Shown one piece after another: positions 1 through 11,800 of a DNA stretch of 64,000 nt (within the stretch, counting starts at the first letter, position 1; the number at the start of each line of letters is the position of its first letter). The DNA comes from Loripinus fragilis. Its lineage: Eukaryota > Mollusca > Bivalvia > Lucinida > Lucinidae. The notes beneath the pieces were generated by a model. The model had not been told where the DNA came from. It worked only from the letters and a program-made list of their open reading frames with translations, and ran no database searches. The position numbers and the translations under genes are program-made. The DNA is taken from the NCBI GenBank assembly GCA_964019695.1, contig OZ026522.1:58304811-58368810 (forward strand), in the 5' to 3' direction.

Positions 1-1
1 T

Positions 2-166
2 AAGAAAAGTGATTTGAAACAAAATGAAAAAGATGCTAAGAGAGATGATAATAAGAAAAGTGATTTGAAACAAAATGAAAAAGATGCTAAGAGAGATGGT
101 AATAAGAAAAGTGATTTGAAACAAAATGAAAAAGATGCTTAGAGAGATGATAATAAGAAAAGTGAT
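2..166 (+). repeat. 51-bp in-frame tandem repeat
   Basis: Three copies of a 51-bp unit (2-52, 53-103, 104-154) plus a partial fourth. Read in the frame starting at base 2, each unit encodes a 17-residue Lys/Asp-rich segment (N-K-K-S-D-L-K-Q-N-E-K-D-A-K-R-D-D type). The length is a multiple of three and the frame is open through two and a half units, so this looks like low-complexity coding sequence entering from left of the window. In the third unit an AAG codon is TAG (140-142), which stops the frame. Confidence 0.8.
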
Positions 167-471
167 AATAATATGCAACAAGGTGATACACAAGCCAAGA
201 AGGGTAATATAAAGGATAGTCATACAACAGTTAAGGAAGACGAAAGGAGTGACACACAAAATGAGAAAGTTGACAGCAAAAGTGAAAATGATGATAATAT
301 AAATAATGAAGGTGAAATACAGGATGAATTTGCATATCTAAATGAAACCGCAGTGCAGTGGTTAGAACGAAACTGGAATGACAACACATTCTATAATATA
401 AGTAGGCTGTTCACCACATTAAGGTACAGAGGGTCCACTAGGCCATATGAAAGAATTCTTCCCCACGCCCT

Positions 472-855
472 ATGACGAATGTAGCCTTTAAGACCTTTAC
501 CAACTTGCAAAGAATTCAGGAGTCCCCTATATTACTCGAAATTGGGGGACAGGTTTTCAAGACCAGCAAGTTGACACTGTTCGCAGACCCTAACTCTTTG
601 TTGGGGATGCTGTTCAGGAAAACCTGTCCAATGCGTCCCTCTGGTAATACGTACAAGTTCGACCGTGACCCCACTCATTTTCGTTACATCCTGAATTATT
701 TGCGAAATGGTGGTCACTTGGACAAGATGACCCTTCCCCAAGAGAAAAAGGACTTGCTCGAACTAATCATGGAAGTTAGGTATTTCTGCCTCAAAGGTAT
801 GGAGGAGATTGTGCTGGATAGGTTGGAGCTGGAGACCGGAAGTCGTGATTTTTAA
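472..855 (+). CDS. BTB/T1 (KCTD-type) domain ORF
   Basis: Open frame of 127 residues containing essentially the whole T1/BTB domain (about residues 18-118). It starts at an ATG that overlaps the stop of the upstream frame. The conserved start (L-E-I-G-G-x-x-F), the central F-D-R-D-P and Y-I-L-N-Y-L-R blocks and the C-terminal A3/B3-like helices are all present. It lacks the long C-terminal extension of many KCTD proteins. If the gene is alive this piece could fold alone; if not it is the best preserved part of a pseudogene. Confidence 0.7.
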   Translation: MTNVAFKTFTNLQRIQESPILLEIGGQVFKTSKLTLFADPNSLLGMLFRKTCPMRPSGNTYKFDRDPTHFRYILNYLRNGGHLDKMTLPQEKKDLLELIMEVRYFCLKGMEEIVLDRLELETGSRDF

Positions 856-2019
<1,164 letters not shown>

Positions 2020-2428
2020 TTATACCAAAGTATCAGAGAAATCTCTCAGTAAAAAGTATACCCCAATGATCCTGAAATTTACAATGTAGATGGCAGGATT
2101 GATGTGGTAGACTTTTGAATAGTACTGAAGAAGTTAAGATATAGAATATTTGAGTTTCAAAGGTAATTTGGACAGGCATATTGATTTTAGCTGATAGATT
2201 TCTCAGAGGTATTTTTGGTATTGATGAACTTGTGACATTGCACCTGGTTGACCCTAGTTTTGAGCCTCCTATCAAATTTACTTTTTCAGCGAAGTTCAGT
2301 ACTCATGTCACCGACCGAGTTTCTCACCTATTTGTGGGGCAGAATGCCTGAGGTGGGGAGGTATTGTAGCGACCTGGGTCAGCCAGTGCAATGTCCGGCT
2401 GTCTGAGATTGATTTTCTTACCCCGGTA

Positions 2429-2578
2429 TTAGCATGCAAATGGTTTGTTTTGCTTTTCACGCATGGATTCACCGCTCCTACATTCACTAGCACGCCTGTC
2501 GAGTAGAATTTCATGTAGCCTTCGATCATACATGTCCAGAGCTTTACACTGCCATCGCCGGGAAACTTTGTCATCCAT
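2429..2578 (-). CDS. Candidate first exon of a divergent minus-strand gene
   Basis: An ATG at 2578 has A at -3 and G at +4 (good start context). It opens a 49-codon frame rich in Arg, Asp, Glu and Lys (starts MDDKVSRRWQCKALDMYDRR) and closes at TAA 2431-2429. The composition looks like a real helical protein. It is probably only the first exon, with possible GT donors inside (for example GTAGGA near codon 33). A second ATG at 2574, in another frame, opens 51 codons up to a strong-looking donor (GTAAGA at 2421) but has a poorer start context. I could not place the next exon with confidence; a short candidate lies near 2205-2255 on the minus strand. Function unknown. The head-to-head layout with the 2895 gene suggests a shared promoter. 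Confidence 0.4.
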   Translation of the reverse strand: MDDKVSRRWQCKALDMYDRRLHEILLDRRASECRSGESMREKQNKPFAC

Positions 2579-2894
2579 TATTAAGTCAATAATTTAGAAT
2601 TTAATCCGTTTAGCGGTACGATTTTTCTCTCTCGCTTCGATGTCGCCATGCTGGTATAAAACCCAACACGTCGCTGATTGGTCGACTGTTTCCGTATGAC
2701 GTTTTCAGCGCGTGATTCTAACTTCTATATAAGGAGATGCTACTACGTCTGCTGGGTCCTACGTCTGCTGGGTCCTTTCCGACTGCAGGGAAAGGTCAGG
2801 TTGGCTCGACGCCTTAAATCATAGACATCCTGGACGCCGACAAGTACAGCAGCATCACGCCTTGATAGTTACATTTACAGCTAGATATTTTCTC
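2579..2894. promoter_or_regulatory. Probable bidirectional promoter and 5' UTRs
   Basis: Lies between two divergent start codons. On the plus strand there is an inverted CCAAT box (ATTGG, 2677-2681), a CRE-like TGACGT (2697-2702), a TATATAAG box (2726-2733) and another TATAAAA (2655-2661). A 17-bp segment (CTACGTCTGCTGGGTCC type) is duplicated in tandem at about 2740-2776, just after the expected start site. Motif matches alone are weak. Their spacing ahead of a gene model that joins in phase makes the promoter credible. Confidence 0.5.
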
Positions 2895-5800
2895 ATGGCT
2901 TCAGCCAAGCCTTTTGGAAAGGTATAAAGCATACACTCGTTTGTTTACATCCGTTTTCACTTAACGCGTCTCGATCTCTTAAGATAAACATTGCTGGGCG
3001 CGTCTAACGACTCTGTTTATTTAATTCTAAAAACATATTGGAAACCTTTTTAACTTCAGATATTTTACATTAAATATTTGCATACGTTGCCTGTCTAAAT
3101 TATCATAGATATTTTCATTTGAGACCAAACGAATTTTGTTTACATATCGCCATTGTTAACTTTGCGCATACTCCCATTACGCCAGATCAGCTTCTACTTT
3201 TCATTCAAGCTTTTGGGCATACAGACGGTCAGCTTGTCTATACAAGCCTGATCAGTTTGCTCATTTAAGCATTGTTCGCTCACCCAAAACATACTGCAGA
3301 GCAACCCACGGCACTGTTAGGAAGAGCCACAGAACATTTACAGTAACAATACATATGAAAGACAATAATAGCGAAGCAACCAGTCCTTTCCTCTTCAAGA
3401 TGAATGCAAAACTTGAATGGACACAAAGTAATGCATAACAAAACAAAGACAAACGCATAACTCCACAAACAATGGGAAGTTAATTAAACAATAGATCAAC
3501 AACAACAGAACCACCGCCTTAGAACAGACAGCAGCCTAAGCCACCGGGGGACTTGACTGTGACTTGAAAAAACTGACTGTTGCATGCAAACAACAAAAGC
3601 GCAGACCAGCCTGTGCATCCATGCAGTCCGATCAGCACCTTCATAATTCACTTCCTTAAAAGAATATTATTGTGTATTACATAATATCAACATTCTAGCT
3701 GGTCTATAAAGCTGAGCAGATTAGTTTGAGCAGGACATGCTTGGAAGCCTTAAAGACAGATTTTCTTGCACCGAGGCACATATAGGATAACGAGTCACAT
3801 AAATTTGTTGTTACACTTGCAGCAACAATCGAGGAAAGTCTGTCACAATTCGAGAATCAAATCAAGCCTCAGGTGTATGTAAGGCGTATTATGCATAATA
3901 CTATGTACGAAAAAGCTCCATTTTGTTAGCCAGAGCTGGCATAAGGAAAATTAGTCTGTAGCATGTGGGTTCAGTCCTATTTAAATCCATTTTTCTGATT
4001 GCCTGAAAAGTTTAATCAGCAGCAAAATGAATTTTATACATTTTTCAATAAAATATCACAATATAGCGATATTTTATTGAAAAAAAAACATTCACTCCAT
4101 TTATAACCGTTTTTTTGCTGCAATCATGCTTGTTGTTGTGTTGGTATGGTTTCTGTGACGTCAGCGTCACGTTAAGTAACATCAGCGTCACATCAAAGTA
4201 GATCCTCGATGTACATCTGAGGTCAGATTCCACAGAATTGGCAAAGGCAGTTGCAGGAAATATACAAAATTTGCAAGATGCTGTTTCACACCTTTAACTC
4301 TGAACCTGTAAAAAGATAGCTTGACAAACAGTGGAACCATGTGCGGATCCCCCAAGGGTGGACAGGGGGTCCTGACCCTCTGAAAAATTACGAAAATACA
4401 GGGTTTCTAAGCAATACTGGTCCTGATCCCCTGAAAACTCACAAAGCTACCAAGCCAGCAATCAATGTTGGGCCATCATTGGCACGCCAGCAAAATGCCA
4501 TTTAAATGGCGTTTTACTGGTGGTCCGATGATTGCCCTCTTATAGTGGTATTTGGATCTTTCCTCCTCTCATCAACTAAAAAAAAAGTTTTCTAAGTTGG
4601 CCCCCCTCTGACAAAACGTTCTGGATCCATGCATGAAAACCAAGATGAAATGCAGCAAAAGGCAGCATTTCAACAGGGCCTGCACTGTTTGATAAGGTAG
4701 CAAAAATCTTAAGGGACATAATTTGGAAATTCTGATCTGTGATCCCTAAAATATTTAATGGATGATCCCTGTCTTATGGTATTCATTTGTATGAGATTGT
4801 CCATCATTACTACAAGGATTAACTATTAATCTCCTAGTGTTGTCTGCTGATAACTTTTGCAAACAGTTTTGACCCAAATCAGAGGTCTAATCTGAATCCA
4901 ACCTGTTTGACACTCAGATGGTATTCTTGAAAGAATTTTCGAAAAAAATCAGCAGACAACAAAACACATGAAAAATTTTCTAGGGGACAAAGACTTAATA
5001 TTTTCCATTATTTTACAGCTCAGAAGAGACGATACTAACACTTTTAACTCACTGTTTCCACAAGATGATGTCATGTGAGAAACAACTAGCTGGTGTTCTG
5101 CACAGAGTACAATGGCTTCTAGAGATCATGGGTCATGTGAGGAACATTGTCACTGGAGCAATACCATTGAACAATTCCTCTGTTAATCTTAAACAGGTAG
5201 GTTTATGAACACTTATCTGGTGTTCTACACAGTTCAGAGTCTTCCATGAGTTTTACATGGTTAGTTAAATATACCATTGCCATGAGTTTTACATAGTTTG
5301 ATATTTAATTGCCATAAGTTTTACATAGTTTAATAGTTCATTGCCATAAGTTTTACATAGTTAGTTTAATATTTCAATGTCATAAGTTTTACATTGTTTT
5401 AATATTTCATTGCCATAAGTTTTACATAGTTTAATATTTCATTGACATAAGTTTAACATAGTTTAATATTTCATTTCCATAAGTTTTACATAGTTTAATA
5501 TTTCATTGCCATAAGTTTTACATAGTTTAATATTTCATTGCCATAAGTTTTACATGGTAAGTTGCATATATCATCACCATAACTTTTACATGGCTAGTTT
5601 AATATTTCATTGCCATAAGTTTTACCTAGTACAGGTCATCCTCGCTTTGTCAAACTTGCTTATCTCGAATACATGGCATATGTCAAAGTGATCATCCATT
5701 CCAGAGCGTTTCCCCTATATTGCTTTGTATTTCAAACCTGTTTATGTCGAACTCGGTTATCACAAAATCTCGGCTGGTTTTTCATTCCCGAAAATTAGTT

Positions 5801-8800
5801 TTCTGCTTTTTTACCACTACTTGTGTTGAAGAAAAATTTGTGTTTGTCATTGAATGTCAAACAAAGTAATTTTCCTTCATACATTGAACAATAGCCTTTA
5901 ATTAAGTCCAGTTTAATCCATTGTTGCGGGTAATCGCCAATTAGGTATAGTGTGGAGGAGGCCATTGTTCATTGATCAGCTGTTTGTGTTGATTGACCTT
6001 GACAATGCATAGTCATCCAGGTGTGTTTGATTTGAACATCAGAAAATTAGCAGTGCCATTCAAATTTTAATGTTGTTTATCGGTGTCCTTTGGTGAGATA
6101 TTTTTGACAGTCTTTACTTATACAGCTTGTTTGGTTTTCATGTTTGTTTATTCTCTTGAAAAAAATATCGGAAATTTGAATAACTCAGTAATTTAAAAAA
6201 TGGGCCCTAAAAAAATCACTGTTTCCACCTAGATATTGTTTATCCCTCGCTAAGGCTATGGCATCAGAGCAGTCCACAAAGTAATTAAAATGGAAATAAA
6301 ACAAACTAAAATGAATTTCTTTTGCCTTTATTTCTATCCGGTTTTCAGTTGGAACAGTTTTACAATGCATGTACTGCAAAAGTATGTCTTAGAGAAATTG
6401 ATCATGTACGTCATACTTCGGATAACTTGAAGTATTTTCTCCATTCCCTTGGACTTTGAGATAGGGAGGTTGACCTGTAGTTTAATATTTCATTAATATA
6501 AGTTTTACATGGTTAGTTTAATATTTTATTGACATAAGTTTTACATAGTTTAATATTTCAAAGACATAAGTTTTACATGGTTAGTTTAATATTTCATTGC
6601 TATAAGTTTTACATAGTTAAATATTTCATTGACATAAGTTTTACATAGTTTAATATTTCATTGACATAAGTTTTACATGTTTAGTTTATTATTTCATTGC
6701 CATAAATGTTACATGGTTAACATTTCATTGCCATCAATTTTTCATGGTTAGTTTAACATTCCATTGCAATAAATTTTTGCATGGTTCAATATTTCATTGC
6801 CATAAATTTTACATGGTTAAATAGTTTAATATTTCATTGCCATAAATTTTACATGGTAAGTAATTTCATTACAATAAATTTTACATGGTTTAATATTTCA
6901 TTGCCATAAATTTTTCATGGTTTAATATTGCATTTCCATACATTTTTTACGGTTTGATATTCCATTGCCATAAATTTTACATGGTTTAATATTACATTGC
7001 CATAAATTGTTTATAATACATTGTGATAAATTTTACATGGTAAGTTTAATATTCCATTGCATTAAATTTTACATGGTTTAATATATTTAATTGCCATAAA
7101 TTTTACATGGTCATATATCTTACATGGTTAGTTTAATTTTTAGTTTAATATTTCAATGCAATAAATTTTGCATGGCATAACCCTTTTTGTGACATAATTA
7201 CCTGGCCCGAGGTTATAAAACTTTTTGTCATGCTCAACTCAGCTGAGCATGAAATTTGTCCTGCTAATAAATGTTAAAATGCCAACAATTGTTGGCATTT
7301 CAACATTTATTAGCAGGATAAATACAACATCTGAGATACTTTAAGCAAGAAACTTCTGCATCTGACCGTATTTTAGTTTTTATGAGTAGTTTAAATTTCC
7401 TGCTCAGTTGAGTTGAGCATGAAATAGTTTTATAACCTCAGGGCCTGGATTATATTCTGATATATGAGCCGGGACATGAGATTTTCAACAATGTGGTATA
7501 TGCGACCAGCAAAGCCTCAGATCAGCCTGCACATACGCACAGTCTGATCAGATGCTTTACTACTCACTTGAATATTCTATGAATACTAAGCTACAGACCA
7601 GATATCATTTGGAGTGTCTAAGCTTAAAAAGGAGGCTGCACAGGCTGGTCTGAGTCTATACATGTCAAAATGCCACATTGTTGGAAATCTCGTGCCGCGA
7701 GTCATATTGATTCAATCTATTGTAGGTCGCTGACTTTGCAATCAATATTATATCTAGTGCAATATGTGTCTGGACAAGTCATGGTGCTGCAAGTGCCCTT
7801 GGGCTGACCTCTGACCTCTTCAGTTTTAAAGGGGAAGATTCTGGTTCCCTAGAAACTGGTCAACTGATGCTGAAACCTGTAGAACTGCTACCAGCATATA
7901 TAAATGGACTGGAAAGGGAACCATGGTCCCAGATTTTACCCAAGGTAATGATTTCACCAGCCTCAATGCAACAGTGCATCTGGAGTGCAGTGGCTCAGTG
8001 GTAGAGTATTAGACTTGAGGTCGGAGGGTCTCAGGCTTGAAACTCATTGGAGACACTGCATTGTGTCCTTGAGCAATACACTGTATGTCTTGATATGACT
8101 GAAAAATTGTTGACTGGGACTTAAAGCCACAACAAGAACAAACTAAATTTTGATCTCTATAATTGAAACTTCGGAACATAGAAATTATTTGTTAAAATCT
8201 AGACTTTGTTTAATCGAATATGTTAGCTAGGTTCATAAATTTGTACTAGGAAGCGCAGTGGCTTAGTGGTAGACTGCTTGATTTGGGATCGATGGTTTCA
8301 GGTTCGAGCCTTGACAGTGTCACTGTGTTGTGTCCTTGACCAAGACACAATAATCCTTGCTTAGGACTGGTTCAACCCAAGAAGACCCGTCCTGACATAA
8401 CTGAAAAATTGTTGACTGGGACGTAAAGAATCAAATCAAGCAAATAAACTTGAACTATTGATAGAGGGAAGCATAGAAGATATGCATGTAATTTTTCGTT
8501 CTGACAAAATTGTGATTACTATGGTAATAGAAACAGTTTAGTTTTGTTTGGTTTAATTCTTTACTTCCCAGTCAACAATATATCAGTCATGTCGGGACAG
8601 GTCTTTCTGGTTTTGAACCAGTGCTAAGCAGCGAATAAAGTGTCTGGAAAGTCGGTCCTGATCTGGATCCAAACTGATTGGCACTCTGATGGTTTCTGTA
8701 AGAATTTTTTAAAAAGTTGATTTTGAAAAAATTCTGTAGACGACAAAAAAGTATAAAAAATTCCTAGGAAGCAAAGAATTTACTGCAATTTTCCAGATAC

Positions 8801-11800
8801 CTGCAGTTTAACTCTTTGCATGCCGAGTAATCTTTCATGCTTTTGTTGTCTTCTGCTGACTTTTTTTCAAAACTAACTTTAAACATTTTTTAAATATTCT
8901 TTCAGGAACAGGAACACTATCAGAGTATCAAACAGTTTGGATCCAGATCTGGGCCTACGTTCTGTCTGTCCTGATCTGGGTCCAAATGTTTGCAAAGGTT
9001 TTCAGCAGACAACTCAAGTCATGGCCAGCATAGAAAGAGTTAGGGGAAAAAAAAATTTCAAACAATTTTCTCTTTGCTGTTTGGAGCTTAACTTTTTACA
9101 TACTGTGTAATTTTTCATGCTTTTTTGTCGTCTGCTGATTTTTTCAAAATCATTTTTTTTTACAAAATTCTTCCAGGAATACCATTAGAGTGTCAAACAG
9201 TTTGAATCCAGATTAGGCGCAAGGTTTTGTCGGGCCTGTTCTGGTTCAAAACTGTTTGCAAAGGTTATCAGCAGACGACACTAGTAAGCAAAGAGTTGAG
9301 TTTCCTTATAAGGCACAACATTGAAACAGTGATAGCCCTGATTAGACTGGGCCATAGTTCTGTCTTGGCTTTATGTGAAGTAGGGCCTTCACTGCCGTAT
9401 ATAAGTGCACGCAATACGCCGGGGGAAAATACAGCTATTTTGATGTTATTATGGTGTCACATATAATTTCAAACAAAATCATAACCACTGTAGGGATTTA
9501 CAGTAGTTTTTTCCTGCTTGTATGAGACATTTGGTTCAATGTCTGAAATAATGTTTTCTAGCAATAGCATGTCAAAAAAATATTTTTTCAGCAGCTGAAA
9601 ATACATGAATGTCTACTTTCATTTTCAACATCATTGTTTTGGAATGGTTGGTTCAAAATGTGAGAATGACAGTCATTTTCCTCAATTACCATTGCTGTTT
9701 CCAATTAATATCAATTGTCATCCATATACAAGCCATTTTAGACTGCCAAAAGAACCTCTACTTCGAAGAAACACAGCAAACTAATGCCATGATCGGCTGC
9801 CATCTTTGAAAAAAAACAACATGTTCTTCATCAAAAGGGCTGTTTTCCCAGTGAAAAGTAAACTTTCGGTCGCGGAGTTATAATATAAATCTTAAAAAAG
9901 TTAACAACACGCATATAAACAACGACGTGTTTACCACGAGCGATGCCCGTACCTGTGGCGTATAGGAAGCAGTTCTCATAACGAGCAACACTTGGGGTAA
10001 GGCAGTGAAGGGGTTAAGAGTGCATAACAGAAAAACAGTTTTCTTATATCTTTACCAAGTACTCTAAAGAACTGTATCAATGAGACCGTTCTTTTGAGCA
10101 CCCAACTCACACATGCTCAAAACTATGGTTAAGAAAATATTTACAATTTTACGCTGAAAAATTTTGTTTATCTAAACCTATGTGAAGTTATATCATTTTC
10201 TAAAATTTTTAATATTTGCCATCATTTCTCTTTATACTAGGTACTTGACTGGCTTACTGAGCTCCAAGAGGTGTTGGATGATGAGTTCAAACAGTATCTC
10301 CAAGGTAATTTATATAGAAGATCTTACACAAGTTATCATTTCGTATGAAATTTATTAAACGAGCCATCAGCGACTTTAATGAGTTTAATATGAAATGATC
10401 AAGAGTGTAAGGTACTGTTTATCATATGACATTTAAATGTGTTTTTATTGCATCCAAAGTTTTTTTATTCCAATGAACATTAGCATTGTTGTCATGGCGT
10501 TACTTGTTCCTGCCGGAGGTTTAAGTAAATGTGTGGTCATAACATTATTTGGGCATCGACACGAGAAAACCTGTTTTTGGGGTCTGCAAACAACAAAGGC
10601 GCGGACCAGCCAGCGCATTCGCCCAGACTGATCTGTGGCTTTGTTATTTGCTTTTTGGAAAATATCCTATCTAAACTTGCTACAAGGGAAATTTCAATTC
10701 TCTACCTAGTCTCTGTAGCTGAGGAGACTGGTTTGAGTCTTGCTTTGTAGGAAACCCCGGAGACAGGTTTTGTCGCATGGAGGCCCATTTATGATATGAC
10801 GCTTTCCACTGAATAACAGTAACGTCAAAGGATAGATAGAGGATCTTATATGAGTGCTCATATTGTATTGAGTTTATGAAACGAGTTGGGGAAAACTGAT
10901 AAAATGCAAGGCTTCCTGAGCATTTTATCACTTTCGCAACGAGTTCAATAAATTCAATAATACAGAAGCATGAATGTTAGATTATTATTATCACATGACA
11001 TTAAATTACTTGAAAATCACATTTTGAGGTTGAAAACGTCAAGATTTTGTCATCTTTTACACAACGTTATAATGGACGTCATAACATTACATCACGAAAT
11101 CTGTAAACCACTAGTGGTTTATAGATTTAATTGCATTGCGTTATATCACTCCCAGGCGCGACGTCATGTGATAAATAAATTTATCTTATGAGGCATCATG
11201 CTAAACCTGGATACACAGTGTTGAGCTGATCAGGCCTCGAGGTTATAAAACTTTTTCATGCTCAACTTAGTATGAAATTATCATGCTCATAAATGTCTAA
11301 GCATGATAAATGAAAAATTGTTTTCATGAGCAGTTGAAATTTCATGCTCAGTTGAGTTGAGCATGAAAAAAGTTTAATAACCTCGGGGCCAGGAGTTGCA
11401 CTGTTTATCCCTTTGCTTGTAAATTCATACAAATACAGACACCTGCAAGTTAATTGGTATAATAATGGGAAGGAATGTTGTTCCTAAAATAATAACCAGA
11501 CATCTGGTCACGATGTAATAAAACTATTTTCATGCTCATTTTAGCATGAAATTTCAACTACTCATAAAAATTGAAATGTTGAAAAATCAAGATTTTTCTT
11601 GCTTTCAAACTCTCAGGTGTTGTATTTATCATGCTTATAAATGTTAAAATGCCAACAATAGTTGGCATTTTAACATTTATGAGCATTATGAATTTCATGC
11701 TCAGTTGAGTAGCATAAAAATTTAAATAGCTTTTATAGCCTTGGCTTCTTGGCTTACGTCATGTTTAGTACATGCCGTTAATTTGAATAGTGCAATAGGG

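Larger units (their letters stand above)
2..855 (+). pseudogene. KCTD-like BTB/T1 domain gene, apparently interrupted
   Basis: The 3' part (472-855, 127 residues) is a clear BTB/T1 domain of the potassium-channel-tetramerisation (KCTD) type. It contains ILLEIGGQVFKTSKLTL, then YKFDRDPTHFRYILNYLRNG and a final LIMEVRYFCLKGMEEIV helix. This fold usually makes oligomeric adaptors, for example for cullin-3 ligases. The preceding open frame (173-475, acidic/Lys-rich, ending in a W-L-E-R-N-W segment) is in a different phase. Its TGA overlaps the BTB ATG as ATGA at 472-475. Further upstream the same frame continues through the 51-bp repeats but is cut by TAG at 140. No good intron explains the frame change: a GTACAG at 424 gives no in-phase join. 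Most likely a decayed or retro-copied gene. A short real gene starting at 472 or an assembly error is possible. A candidate AATAAA lies at 1259-1264. Confidence 0.65.
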
